39,408 bases of DNA from Mycobacterium sp. (lineage in GTDB: Bacteria > Actinomycetota > Actinomycetes > Mycobacteriales > Mycobacteriaceae), in contig JAGQTQ010000023.1 of the NCBI GenBank assembly GCA_020438905.1, positions 1 to 39,408 on the forward strand, given 5' to 3'. Made by a program: the position numbers and the translations under genes. Shown piece by piece: positions 20,319 to 27,425 of this stretch. Numbering within the stretch: the first letter of the stretch is position 1; every line of letters starts with the position of its first letter. The notes below the pieces were generated by a model. That model was given only the letters and a program-made list of their open reading frames with translations, had not been told where the DNA came from and searched no databases.

Positions 20319-20906
20319 TTAGCGGGTGCCGAGCACCTCGCCCACTGCGCTGCGAACATCCTTGCCCGCCTTGCGGATACCGAAGGAGGCGATGATCTCC
20401 ATCACGCCGATCACCACGAGCCAGATGCCGGTCACCCAGATCAGCGTCGGCAGCGAGGCGAAGGGGTAGGCCAGCACGATGATGCCGGCGATCAGGGTGA
20501 CGATGCCGATGAAGATCTCCCAGCCGCGGCTGGGGGTGCTGCTGTCGCTGATCGCGGCGGCGGCGGTGGCCACGCCCCGGAAGATGAACCCGATGCCGAT
20601 CCAGATGGCCAGTAGCAGAATCGAATCGCCGATGCTTCGGAAGCACAGCACGGCCAGGACCAGGGAGGCGGCGCCGCTGATGAACAGCAGCGCCCGGCCG
20701 CCACCGGAGATGTGCAGGGTGAAGGCGTGGAACACCTGCGAAACACCGGTGACCAGAAGGTAGATGCCGAAGAAGATCGCCGCCACCAGAAGGGTCGCGT
20801 TGGGCCAGGCCAGGACCATCACGCCGAGGATCAGCGACAGGATGCCGGTCAGCAGTACGGACTTCCACAAGTGCGGAACGAGATTTCCACCGGTTTGAGT
20901 TGTCAT
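20319..20906 (-). CDS. HdeD-family (DUF308) six-TM membrane protein
   Basis: A 195-residue integral membrane protein with six hydrophobic segments in three repeated hairpins, the DUF308/HdeD layout: about residues 17-35, 39-62, 70-88, 93-115, 128-147 and 152-174. GILSLILGVMVLAWPNATL and GIVTLIAGIIVLAYPFASL are the internal repeats with the conserved W/Y-P. E. coli HdeD is linked to acid resistance, but mycobacterial members are uncharacterised. It corresponds, from memory, to Rv1624c, which in M. tuberculosis directly follows cydABDC. ATG 20906 lies 6 nt behind a TAAGCT hexamer, suggesting leaderless transcription. It is divergent from the amino acid importer. Confidence 0.87.
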   Translation of the reverse strand: MTTQTGGNLVPHLWKSVLLTGILSLILGVMVLAWPNATLLVAAIFFGIYLLVTGVSQVFHAFTLHISGGGRALLFISGAASLVLAVLCFRSIGDSILLLAIWIGIGFIFRGVATAAAAISDSSTPSRGWEIFIGIVTLIAGIIVLAYPFASLPTLIWVTGIWLVVIGVMEIIASFGIRKAGKDVRSAVGEVLGTR

Positions 20907-20912
20907 GCGGGC

Positions 20913-20918
20913 AGCTTA
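20913..20918 (-). promoter_or_regulatory. Candidate -10 box of the HdeD-like gene
   Basis: TAAGCT on the reverse strand fits TANNNT exactly and ends 6 nt before the ATG at 20906, the spacing of a leaderless mycobacterial promoter. Confidence 0.5.
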
Positions 20919-20980
20919 CAACCCGGCTTCCCGGCGGCCCGGGTACGACGCTTCGGCGGGCCGGCAACGATGTTTGCCTG

Positions 20981-20986
20981 TAGTTT
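20981..20986 (+). promoter_or_regulatory. Candidate -10 box of the polar amino acid importer operon
   Basis: TAGTTT fits TANNNT. Transcription would start near 20993, at or just before the GTG of a short upstream ORF (20995) and about 42 nt before the binding-protein ATG. No other good hexamer lies in the 128-bp divergent gap on this strand. Confidence 0.45.
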
Positions 20987-20994
20987 TTGCAGCG

Positions 20995-21051
20995 GTGACT
21001 GAACATTCGGCGACCTCCGGCGGAAAGGGCAACCATGCTGACAGGATCTGA
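20995..21051 (+). other. Possible leaderless upstream ORF overlapping the binding-protein start
   Basis: GTG at 20995 opens an 18-codon frame ([18 protein letters not shown]) that ends at TGA 21049-21051, overlapping the first codons of the binding-protein gene in another frame. It begins 8 nt after the TAGTTT hexamer. It is a candidate regulatory or coupling uORF. Its coding status is not shown. Confidence 0.3.
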
Positions 21052-21964
21052 GACCCGGCCGAGTTGGTGGCGCGTTGCAGGGGTGCTCGGAGTGGCCGGC
21101 GCCCTGGCGTTGTCGGGCTGCGCCAAGAACAGTGAGACGGGCTCGGGGGGCGGGGCGGCGCCGACGACCTCGACCGTTGCGGTCACGGCCGAGAAAGTCG
21201 AGCAGATCGCAGCGACCGTTCCGGAGGAGATCAGGAAATCCGGCAAGCTGGTCGTCGGGGTCAACATCCCCTACACCCCCAACGAGTTCAAGGATTCCAG
21301 CGGTGAGATCGTCGGCTTCGACGTCGATCTGATGAACGCGGTCGCCGGCACGCTGGGGCTGGCCGCCGACTATCGCGAGTCGGACTTCGCCAAGATCATC
21401 CCGTCCATTCAGGGCGGCACCTACAACGTCGGCATGTCCTCGTTCACCGATACCAAGGAGCGCGAGCAGCAGGTCGACTTCGTCACGTACTTCTCCGCGG
21501 GCAGCCTGTGGGCACAGCGTCCGGGGGAGGCCATCGACCCGAACGACGCCTGCGGTAAGAAGGTCGCGGTCCAGGCCACGACGATTCAGGAGACCGACGA
21601 ACTGCCGGCGAAGAGCAAGGCCTGTGCCGAGGCCGGCAAGCCAGAGATCGAGATCATCAAGTTCGACGGTCAGGACGCCGTCACCAACGCCGTCGTCCTC
21701 GGCCAGGCCGACGCCATGTCAGCCGACTCGCCGGTCACCGCGTATGCGATCAGGCAGAGCAACGGCAAGCTCGAAGGCGCGGGGGAAATATTCGACTCGG
21801 CGCCCTACGGCTGGCCGGTGCAGAAGGGCTCACCGCTGGCGCAGTCGCTGTTGCAGGCACTGGAGCACCTGATGAAGACCGGCGACTACAAGACCATCGC
21901 CGAGAATTGGGGCGTGCAGTCGGGAATGATCGACAAGCCCGTCATCAACGGCGCGGTCAACTAA
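21035..21964 (+). CDS. Polar amino acid ABC transporter, substrate-binding lipoprotein
   Basis: Family 3 solute-binding protein (SBP_bac_3), 309 residues, anchored on the outer face of the membrane. The signal peptide ([20 protein letters not shown]) ends in the lipobox LSGC with Cys29, the site for Lgt. The mature protein shows [60 protein letters not shown] and [12 protein letters not shown], typical of glutamine/glutamate/arginine binders. Exact ligand is not deducible. The ATG has AAAGGG 6 nt upstream. The permease GTG follows 5 nt after the stop, then the ATPase, forming one operon. Confidence 0.92.
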   Translation: MLTGSETRPSWWRVAGVLGVAGALALSGCAKNSETGSGGGAAPTTSTVAVTAEKVEQIAATVPEEIRKSGKLVVGVNIPYTPNEFKDSSGEIVGFDVDLMNAVAGTLGLAADYRESDFAKIIPSIQGGTYNVGMSSFTDTKEREQQVDFVTYFSAGSLWAQRPGEAIDPNDACGKKVAVQATTIQETDELPAKSKACAEAGKPEIEIIKFDGQDAVTNAVVLGQADAMSADSPVTAYAIRQSNGKLEGAGEIFDSAPYGWPVQKGSPLAQSLLQALEHLMKTGDYKTIAENWGVQSGMIDKPVINGAVN

Positions 21965-21969
21965 CGACC

Positions 21970-22887
21970 GTGGCCGCCGAGCCGTCGGCCCCCGCCGCCA
22001 TCGACGCCGTTCCGTTGCGGCACCCCTGGCGGTGGGTGGGAGCGGCCGTCATCGTCGTCGTCGTCGGGCTTTTCGGCTACGGCGCCGCTACCAATCCGGC
22101 TTACAGCTGGGGCACCTACCGCAAATACCTTTTCGACCACCGGGTCTCCGAAGCCGCCTGGAACACGCTGCAGCTGACCTTCTGGTCAATGGTCCTGGGT
22201 CTGGCACTCGGGGTGGTTCTCGCGGTGATGCGGCTATCGCCCAACCCGATTCTCAAGTCGGTGTCATGGGTCTATCTGTGGATCTTCCGCGGCACACCGG
22301 TTTACGTGCAGCTGGTGTTCTGGGGTCTGTTCCCCACCATTTACCAGCGTATCCAGCTGGGTGTGCCGTTCGGCCCGACGTTTTTCCACCTCGATCTGCG
22401 CAGTCTGTCGATCAGCTTCATCCTGGCGATCGTCGGGCTGGGGCTCAACGAAGCGGCCTATATGGCCGAAATCATCCGTGCCGGAATCAGTTCGGTCCCC
22501 GAGGGCCAGTTCGAGGCTTCCACCGCGCTGGGCATGTCGTGGTGGATGACGATGCGCCGCATCGTGCTTCCGCAGGCGATGCGGGTGATCATCCCACCCA
22601 CCGGCAACGAGTTGATCAGCATGCTCAAGACCACCTCACTGGTCACCGCGGTGCCCTACACGCTGGAGCTCTATACCAGGACCAGGGACATCTCGGCGGT
22701 GATCTTCGAGCCGATCCCGCTGTTGCTGGTCGCGGCCACCTGGTATCTGGCGATCACCAGCGTGCTGATGGTGGGTCAGTACTACCTGGAACGGCACTTC
22801 TCCCGCGGTATCTCGCGGAAGTTGACCGCCAAACAGCTCGAGGCGCTTGCCGGCGCGCAGACCGGCGCCAAGGAGGGGCACCTGTGA
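21970..22887 (+). CDS. Polar amino acid ABC transporter permease
   Basis: A 305-residue permease of the His/Glu/Gln/Arg/opine family. After about 40 residues comes a first TM helix ([17 protein letters not shown]). The canonical domain follows: [44 protein letters not shown], the [30 protein letters not shown] motif (EAA loop that contacts the ATPase) and [40 protein letters not shown] single permease probably works as a homodimer. GTG 21970 is chosen; upstream in-frame codons lie inside the binding-protein gene. The stop overlaps the ATPase GTG by four bases. Confidence 0.92.
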   Translation: MAAEPSAPAAIDAVPLRHPWRWVGAAVIVVVVGLFGYGAATNPAYSWGTYRKYLFDHRVSEAAWNTLQLTFWSMVLGLALGVVLAVMRLSPNPILKSVSWVYLWIFRGTPVYVQLVFWGLFPTIYQRIQLGVPFGPTFFHLDLRSLSISFILAIVGLGLNEAAYMAEIIRAGISSVPEGQFEASTALGMSWWMTMRRIVLPQAMRVIIPPTGNELISMLKTTSLVTAVPYTLELYTRTRDISAVIFEPIPLLLVAATWYLAITSVLMVGQYYLERHFSRGISRKLTAKQLEALAGAQTGAKEGHL

Positions 22888-23663
22888 GCGCCGTCGGCGG
22901 GCGCGGCCCGATGGTCGACGCGCAGCGGGTGTGCAAGGACTTCGGCGCCCTTTCGGTGCTCAAGGGTGTGACGCTGTCGGTCGACCGCGGGCAGGTTCTG
23001 GTCCTGGTGGGTCCGTCGGGGTCGGGGAAGTCGACGTTTCTGCGCTGCATCAACCATCTTGAGAGGATCTCGGCCGGAAGGCTCTACGTCGACGGTGAGC
23101 TGATCGGCTACCGCGAGAGCCGCGGCCGGCTGTATGAGATACCGCCCCGGGAGGCGGCCAGGCAGCGGCGCGATATCGGCATGGTGTTCCAGCACTTCAA
23201 CCTTTTCCCGCACCGCACCGCGCTGGAGAACGTCATCGAGGCGCCGGTGCACGTCAAGGGCGTCAAGAAGCCCGACGCCGTCGAGCGGGGACGTGAGCTG
23301 CTCGCCCAGGTCGGCCTGTCGGACAAGGCCGACGCCTATCCGGCGCAGCTCTCCGGCGGCCAGCAACAGCGCGTCGCCATCGCCCGGGCGCTGGCCATGG
23401 AACCCAAGCTGATGCTTTTCGACGAGCCCACCTCGGCGCTGGATCCGGAACTGGTGGGCGAGGTGCTCGGCGTCATGAAAGCGCTTGCCGCGGCGGGCAT
23501 GACGATGATCGTGGTCACCCATGAGATGGGGTTCGCCCGGGAGGTCGCCGACGAGCTGGTGTTCATGGACGGCGGGGTGGTAGTCGAGAGTGGGCCGCCG
23601 CGGGACGTGCTGGCCAACCCGCGGCACGAGCGAACGAAGGCGTTCTTGTCGAAGGTGATGTGA
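22884..23663 (+). CDS. Polar amino acid ABC transporter ATP-binding protein (GlnQ-like)
   Basis: A 259-residue ABC ATPase. Walker A is GPSGSGKST, the Q-loop is in [11 protein letters not shown], the signature is [20 protein letters not shown], Walker B is [14 protein letters not shown] and the switch His is in [14 protein letters not shown]. The [10 protein letters not shown] segment is the GlnQ/HisP hallmark. GTG 22884 has a near-perfect Shine-Dalgarno (AAGGAGG) about 8 nt upstream and overlaps the permease stop (GTGA). An ATG at 22911 is a weaker alternative. An insert near residues 70-84 ([16 protein letters not shown]) between Walker A and the Q-loop is slightly longer than usual. The stop lies 6 nt from that of the convergent adenylyl cyclase. 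Confidence 0.94.
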   Translation: MSAVGGRGPMVDAQRVCKDFGALSVLKGVTLSVDRGQVLVLVGPSGSGKSTFLRCINHLERISAGRLYVDGELIGYRESRGRLYEIPPREAARQRRDIGMVFQHFNLFPHRTALENVIEAPVHVKGVKKPDAVERGRELLAQVGLSDKADAYPAQLSGGQQQRVAIARALAMEPKLMLFDEPTSALDPELVGEVLGVMKALAAAGMTMIVVTHEMGFAREVADELVFMDGGVVVESGPPRDVLANPRHERTKAFLSKVM

Positions 23664-23669
23664 GGCGGA

Positions 23670-25010
23670 TCAGCCGGCCGGCGTGTGCAGGCCGATTTCC
23701 CCGGCCTGGTCCCGCGACTCGACCAGGGCCGTCGCCGGCCTGCGCCCGACCAGGAACCAGGTGCGCATCATGCCCTTGCCCTTGATGCGCACCTCGCCGC
23801 GGTCCTCGAGCACGAAGTCTTTCTCGAGGCGTTCGAAGACGTTTCGCGGCACTTGGATTCGTCCCTCGACGCCGGTGGACTCCATCCGTGAGGCGATGTT
23901 CACGGCGTCGCCCCACACGTCGTAGAAGAACTTGCGGGCGCCCACCACACCGGCGACCACCGGACCGGCCGCGATCCCGATCCGTATCGGCACCGGGTTG
24001 CCCCGGGGGTCACGTAGGTCGGCGACTGCCCGCAGCATGTCCAAGGCAAGCGCGGCGATCGCCTCGACATGGTCCGCCCGGGGGGTTGGCACTCCGCTGA
24101 CCACCATGTAGGCGTCGCCGGTGGTTTTGATCTTCTCCAACTCGTGTCGATCGACGAGGCGGTCGAAGGTGGTGTAGAGCCGATCGAGGAATCGGACCAG
24201 TTCGGTCGGCGGGACCTCCCCGGCGCGTTCGGTGTATCCGGCGATATCGGCGAACAGGATCGATGCGTCGTCGTAGCGATCCGCGATCACCCCGTGCGAA
24301 GGGTCTTTGAGTTTCGCCGCCACGGTGTCCGGCAGGATGTTGGCCAACAGCGCCTCGGAACGGTCGTATTCCACCTCCATGGCGGCCTCGGCCCGGGAGA
24401 CCTCCCGCAGGGCGTACCAGACGGTGGCGAAGATCATCAGACACGCACCGGCCGTGGCGAAGATGAATCCTGCGTCGAGAGCCCAGCGGGGCTGGATGCC
24501 GGTGTCGTCGGGGACCAGGAACTGCATCGCGGTCACCAGGCCGATGCCGATCGTCACCACCGTGCCTGCCAGGACCAGGTGGTCCATACCGAGCACCAAC
24601 ACCGCCAGCGAGGCCGAGACCAGGTAGTAGAACTGCACCCCGGAGTCGGTGCCGATCTGGGATCCGACAAAAGTCAGCGAACTGAAGGCGACGATGACGA
24701 AGAACAAGGCGGGGACGACGTCACCGAACCGGTAGAGGACCGGTGTGGCCAGGAAGACCATTGCCGTGGCCAGGTTGATCAACCCGATGTAGAGGACACC
24801 GTGGCCGGTGACGGTCTGCAGGATTCCCAATACGGCGGTGATGAAAGCGGCCAGCCAGGTGGCGATGGTCAGAACCTGCTGCGGACGGGTGACGGCGTCG
24901 GCCCAGTGCTGGTTGCGGGCTGAGGGCCGGCGTTGCAAACGCTCGCAGTCCGACAGCCGGAACCGCACCTCCTGCAGTTTCCGTCCAGCGAATCTCCGCT
25001 CGGAGCTCAC
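23670..25010 (-). CDS. cya: Membrane-anchored class III adenylyl cyclase (Rv1625c type)
   Basis: A 446-residue cyclase that makes cAMP from ATP as a homodimer, the type often compared with half of a mammalian membrane cyclase. Residues 1-43 are cytoplasmic, 44-200 hold six TM helices, 200-240 form the linker helix (ending ILPDTVAAKL), and 245-430 the cyclase domain. All catalytic residues are present: metal-binding D255 (FADIAGYTE) and D299 (TGDAYM), adenine-selecting K295 and D364 (FYDVWGD), and transition-state N371 and R375 (NIASRME). They lie one position before the numbering I recall for Rv1625c (D256, K296, D300, D365, N372, R376). GTG 25010 is 7 nt behind TAGGCT, suggesting a leaderless mRNA. 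It is divergent from the SRPBCC gene. Confidence 0.95.
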   Translation of the reverse strand: MSSERRFAGRKLQEVRFRLSDCERLQRRPSARNQHWADAVTRPQQVLTIATWLAAFITAVLGILQTVTGHGVLYIGLINLATAMVFLATPVLYRFGDVVPALFFVIVAFSSLTFVGSQIGTDSGVQFYYLVSASLAVLVLGMDHLVLAGTVVTIGIGLVTAMQFLVPDDTGIQPRWALDAGFIFATAGACLMIFATVWYALREVSRAEAAMEVEYDRSEALLANILPDTVAAKLKDPSHGVIADRYDDASILFADIAGYTERAGEVPPTELVRFLDRLYTTFDRLVDRHELEKIKTTGDAYMVVSGVPTPRADHVEAIAALALDMLRAVADLRDPRGNPVPIRIGIAAGPVVAGVVGARKFFYDVWGDAVNIASRMESTGVEGRIQVPRNVFERLEKDFVLEDRGEVRIKGKGMMRTWFLVGRRPATALVESRDQAGEIGLHTPAG

Positions 25011-25017
25011 ATCGAAA

Positions 25018-25023
25018 AGCCTA
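25018..25023 (-). promoter_or_regulatory. Candidate -10 box of the adenylyl cyclase gene
   Basis: TAGGCT on the reverse strand fits TANNNT and ends 7 nt before the GTG at 25010. No Shine-Dalgarno is present before that GTG, in keeping with a leaderless transcript. Confidence 0.5.
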
Positions 25024-25032
25024 ACCGGCCGT

Positions 25033-25038
25033 TAGTCT
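25033..25038 (+). promoter_or_regulatory. Candidate -10 box of the SRPBCC gene / small upstream ORF
   Basis: TAGTCT fits TANNNT and ends 6 nt before ATG 25045, the first codon of a 10-codon ORF. The divergent cyclase -10 is only 9 bp away, so the two promoters must overlap upstream. Confidence 0.45.
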
Positions 25039-25044
25039 CACGAC

Positions 25045-25077
25045 ATGTTTCTTACCTGTATGCGGACCGGTTCGTGA
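25045..25077 (+). other. Possible leaderless 10-codon upstream ORF (MFLTCMRTGS)
   Basis: ATG 25045 to TGA 25075-25077, encoding MFLTCMRTGS. Its stop overlaps the GTG start of the SRPBCC gene in the GTGA arrangement seen at real gene junctions in this window, and it starts 6 nt after a -10 hexamer. Both facts fit a translated leader that couples to the downstream gene. Coding status is not proven. Confidence 0.35.
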
Positions 25078-25565
25078 GTGATCGCGAGGTCTGCGTCCGG
25101 ACAGCGATCGCCGCTCCGCCGGCCCGGGTTTGGGAAGTGGTCAGCGATATCACCGTCATGCCCCGGTTCAGCTCCGAACTGCAGACCGTGGAGTGGGCGG
25201 AGGGCTTTGACCACCCGGTGATCGGGGCGCAGTTTCTCGGCGTGAACACCCACCCCGCTGTCGGGCAGTGGACCAGTCGTTCCCAGATCGTTGTCTTCGA
25301 CCCGCCCCGACGTTTCGGTTGGGTGGTCGGCGACCCGGATGAGCCGTCCGCCGATTGGACCTTCGACCTCGACCCGACGCCGCCGGGTACCTCGCTGTCC
25401 TTCACCGCCCGGATCGGGCCGGGCCGTTCAGGGGTATCGATGCTCGTCGAGCGACAACCGCACCTGGCCGCCGAGATCATCGCCGGGCGGTTGGAGCAGT
25501 TCCGTGCGGGCATGGAGAACACCCTGCGGGGGATACGCGATATCGCCGAGGGCCATTCCGGTTAG
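25074..25565 (+). CDS. SRPBCC-fold (polyketide cyclase/START-like) protein
   Basis: A soluble protein of 163 residues with the helix-grip SRPBCC fold, which binds hydrophobic ligands. The start VCVRTAIAAPPARVWEVVSDITVMPRFSSELQTVEW is the typical first strand and helix. QWTSRSQIVVFDPPRRFGWVVGDPDEPSADWTFDLDP and GTSLSFTARIGPG follow, and the long C-terminal helix (AGRLEQFRAGMENTLRGIRDIAEG) closes the cavity. GTG 25074 is chosen: the fold begins within five residues and the codon overlaps the stop of a small upstream ORF. Ligand unknown. Longer in-frame extension upstream would run into the divergent cyclase gene. Confidence 0.82.
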   Translation: MSDREVCVRTAIAAPPARVWEVVSDITVMPRFSSELQTVEWAEGFDHPVIGAQFLGVNTHPAVGQWTSRSQIVVFDPPRRFGWVVGDPDEPSADWTFDLDPTPPGTSLSFTARIGPGRSGVSMLVERQPHLAAEIIAGRLEQFRAGMENTLRGIRDIAEGHSG

Positions 25566-25573
25566 CCGTGTGC

Positions 25574-25591
25574 GCAGCCGCCTTCGGCTGC
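25574..25591. terminator. Short hairpin between convergent SRPBCC and secreted-protein genes
   Basis: GCAGCCG (25574-25580) and CGGCTGC (25585-25591) pair perfectly around CCTT, 8 nt after the SRPBCC stop. The right arm reaches the stop codon of the reverse-strand gene. Small, GC-rich and well placed for a bidirectional terminator; no U-tract. Confidence 0.55.
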
Positions 25592-25893
25592 TAGTCGCGG
25601 AACGGCGAGCCGGGCTCGGCGGTGCCGACGACCAGGGGCGAGTCCAGCGGCGGGGACTGGCAGTTGATGGCGTTGTTCGGATCGGTGCAGTCCACCGGGT
25701 GCGACGGCGCGTAGGAGGGGCTTGCGGTCCCGGTGGTGCCACCCGGATCAGCAGGGGCGAGTGGGGCGTCGGCGCTCACACCGGTCAGTGGGGTGTCGAC
25801 GCCGTGGGTGCCGAGCGCGAGGATTCCCATACACGCCAGAGCCGAACTGCCGGCGATGAGTGCGAACCGATGAAAAGCACGATCCGAAACCAT
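25591..25893 (-). CDS. Small secreted protein, 100 residues, unknown function
   Basis: I do not recognise a named family. The N-terminus RFALIAGSSALACMGILALGTHG is a signal peptide or membrane anchor (about residues 10-30), though the Cys at 21 is inside the hydrophobic stretch rather than in a lipobox. The mature part is low-complexity, rich in Pro, Ala, Gly, Ser and Thr, with two cysteines eight positions apart in DCTDPNNAINCQSPP that could form a small disulfide loop. ATG 25893 has AGGAG about 8 nt upstream. The next gene upstream on the same strand also encodes a 100-residue secreted protein with a Cys pair followed by Ser-Pro, so the two may be functionally or distantly related. Confidence 0.75.
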   Translation of the reverse strand: MVSDRAFHRFALIAGSSALACMGILALGTHGVDTPLTGVSADAPLAPADPGGTTGTASPSYAPSHPVDCTDPNNAINCQSPPLDSPLVVGTAEPGSPFRD

Positions 25894-26030
25894 GAAACGC
25901 TCCTGTTGTCAGAACTGTTCAAGCCCGGTTTTTCACCGGCCTGTCGTGATTAGCGTCCAGGTGAGCGGGAACGTTACACCGGCCGCTTTCCGGCGTCCGG
26001 GCAGGCGGCCGCCTCTGCTCCGTGAGCGGA

Positions 26031-26333
26031 CTACCGGTTCCAACCGGGCTCGGATACCTCGGCCTCAGTGAGGTTTTCGTCGTTGATCGACGGTGCCTGC
26101 ACCGGGGCCCCGTTGGTGTCACCCATGGGCGCGGGGGAGCAGTTCATCGAGAAGCTGCCGGTGGTGTCGACGACGTTGTCGCAACCGTCCTCGGCCAGCG
26201 CCAGCGGCGCAGACGCGGTGGAAGCCGTCACCAACCCGAGGAATGCGACCGCGACGCCGGCGACAAGTTTGCGAACGAGAAATGTCGGCCGGGGGGATGG
26301 GGCGGACAGGGACGTTCCTGTGAAGGCGTTCAT
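26031..26333 (-). CDS. Small secreted protein, 100 residues, unknown function
   Basis: Not a family I can name. Residues 18-47 form a signal peptide (LVRKLVAGVAVAFLGLVTASTASAPLALA) with likely cleavage after ALA, before EDGCDNVV. The mature part of about 53 residues has two cysteines (DGCDNVVDTTGSFSMNCSPAP) and an acidic end (NDENLTEAEVSEPGW). Start at ATG 26333, with GGAG about 8 nt upstream; a longer in-frame extension upstream has no such signal. It is separated from the downstream secreted-protein gene by 137 bp that hold no clear ORF, so the two may have separate promoters. Confidence 0.75.
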   Translation of the reverse strand: MNAFTGTSLSAPSPRPTFLVRKLVAGVAVAFLGLVTASTASAPLALAEDGCDNVVDTTGSFSMNCSPAPMGDTNGAPVQAPSINDENLTEAEVSEPGWNR

Positions 26334-26540
26334 CTGAGACTCCTTGCGTTGTTTCGTTGCGACGTGGACCGAGGCCTGTTCGATCTCGCCGGGGTCTACC
26401 CGCGTGATCGACCGCGACCAGCGGAATGCCGCCGCGTTGATCACTACAACGTGTTTCGGCGCCGGAAACTTCCACGTTACAAGGGAGCGGGGAAGCGTCG
26501 TGGCGTGCCAGCTCGGGCAAGAGCTCTGACCAGCCGTTTC
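26334..26540. other. Intergenic region between secreted-protein gene and tRNA
   Basis: The largest gap in the window, about 207 bp. No convincing ORF. It must hold the promoter of the reverse secreted-protein gene. A near-palindrome GTTTCGGCGCCGGAAAC (26453-26469; one unpaired base) is the only symmetry seen and could be an operator. Confidence 0.4.
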
Positions 26541-26617
26541 TGGTGCCCTCGGTGAGATTCGAACTCACACTGCACGGGTTTTGAATCCGTTTCCTCTGCC
26601 AGTTGGGATACGAGGGC
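26541..26617 (-). tRNA. tRNA with anticodon CAA (Leu by codon), class I shape, CCA encoded
   Basis: The complement folds as a cloverleaf: acceptor GCCCTCG/CGAGGGC, D-arm with TGG in the loop, anticodon arm ACGGA-TTCAAAA-CCCGT, a 5-nt variable loop GCAGT, T-arm GTGAG-TTCGAAT-CTCAC, discriminator A and an encoded CCA (26541-26543). The body is 74 nt. The anticodon reads CAA (decodes UUG, Leu). Two oddities: pair 31-39 is A-C, and the variable region is short, while bacterial tRNA-Leu normally has a long variable arm. It is divergent from pdtaR. Start of transcription probably lies near CACTAT/TATCGT about 20 nt upstream. Confidence 0.85.
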
Positions 26618-26694
26618 GTCGCAGGTTGCGTTGACTCACGATAGTGGATCGGCCCGACCCGTCGACCCCGGTGGCCGTTCGCCGCGGGCCGGGA

Positions 26695-26700
26695 CACAAT
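26695..26700 (+). promoter_or_regulatory. Candidate -10 box, leaderless start of pdtaR
   Basis: CACAAT ends 7 nt before ATG 26708. A at position 2 and T at position 6 fit the mycobacterial -10. No Shine-Dalgarno precedes the ATG. Confidence 0.42.
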
Positions 26701-26707
26701 TGAGCCC

Positions 26708-27355
26708 ATGACCGACCCTGACGGTAATCCGCCCCGGCGGGTCCTCATCGCCGAGGACGAGGCGCTGATCCGGCTCGACCTGGCCGAGATGCTGCGCGAG
26801 GAGGGCTACCTCGTGGTCGGGGAGGCCTGCGACGGCCAGGAAGCGGTCGACCTGGCCGAGAGCCTGCGACCGGACCTGGTGATCCTGGACGTCAAGATGC
26901 CCCGGCGCGACGGTATCGACGCCGCGGCCGAGATCGCCTCCAAGCGCATCGCACCGGTCATCGTGCTGACCGCGTTCAGCCAGCGCGACCTGGTCGAGAA
27001 GGCCCGTGACGCCGGCGCGATGGCCTACCTGGTCAAGCCGTTCTCGATCAGCGACCTGGTACCGGCGATCGAGGTCGCGGTGAGCCGGTTCCAGGAGTTG
27101 ACCGCACTCGAACGTGAAGTCGCCGACCTCGGCGACAGGCTGGAGACCCGAAAACTGGTCGAGCGCGCCAAGGGAATCCTGCAGGCCAGCCACGCCATGA
27201 CCGAGCCCGAGGCGTTCAAGTGGATGCAGCGGGCGGCGATGGACCGGCGCACCACGATGAAACGGGTGGCCCAAGTGGTGCTGGACACAGTGGTACCGAA
27301 CACGGGGGTACCGAACGGAGTGGACGGGCGTAAACCCCCGCCTCCTGCGCGGTAG
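26708..27355 (+). CDS. pdtaR: ANTAR-domain response regulator PdtaR
   Basis: A two-component response regulator whose output is RNA binding: ANTAR domains act as antiterminators at dual-hexaloop RNA structures. The receiver domain (about 10-125) has acidic residues in AEDEALIRLD, phospho-acceptor D61 in LVILDVKMPRRDG, the T in VLTAFS and K110 in YLVKPF. The ANTAR domain (about 140-195) shows LETRKLVERAKGILQASHAMTEPEAFKWMQRAAMDRRTTMKRVAQVV. In M. tuberculosis the partner kinase PdtaS (Rv3220c) lies elsewhere. The last 22 residues (TVVPNTGVPNGVDGRKPPPPAR) are a low-complexity tail with a small repeat. It is followed by a hairpin. Confidence 0.95.
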   Translation: MTDPDGNPPRRVLIAEDEALIRLDLAEMLREEGYLVVGEACDGQEAVDLAESLRPDLVILDVKMPRRDGIDAAAEIASKRIAPVIVLTAFSQRDLVEKARDAGAMAYLVKPFSISDLVPAIEVAVSRFQELTALEREVADLGDRLETRKLVERAKGILQASHAMTEPEAFKWMQRAAMDRRTTMKRVAQVVLDTVVPNTGVPNGVDGRKPPPPAR

Positions 27356-27359
27356 ACCC

Positions 27360-27398
27360 GTGCGTTGTGGAGGTGCGTTGCGGGGGCACAACGCGCAC
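27360..27398 (+). terminator. Hairpin after pdtaR
   Basis: GTGCGTTGTG (27360-27369) pairs with CACAACGCGCAC (27387-27398), ten base pairs with a 2-nt bulge and a 17-nt loop, starting 5 nt after the pdtaR stop. It separates pdtaR from the promoter of the receptor gene at 27413. A short T-containing run (TTTCC) follows. Confidence 0.6.
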
Positions 27399-27412
27399 TT
27401 TCCGAACCGGTT

Positions 27413-27425
27413 GGCTATGTTCTAT
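27413..27425 (+). promoter_or_regulatory. Duplicated promoter element, copy 1
   Basis: GGCTATGTTCTAT, identical to 28768-28780. It contains TATGTT, a fit to TANNNT. It lies 77 nt before the GTG of the first LIV-type receptor and is preceded by CCGGTT, which also precedes copy 2. The leader then carries TGATGCC, ACGAC and CCGGAGGT in the same order as copy 2. Confidence 0.6.

Noticed and set aside
25894-26540. Shared ACGTTAC motif in the two gaps next to the secreted-protein genes as an operator
   Set aside because: The match is only about seven or eight bases, in different contexts and orientation relative to each gene. Chance is likely.
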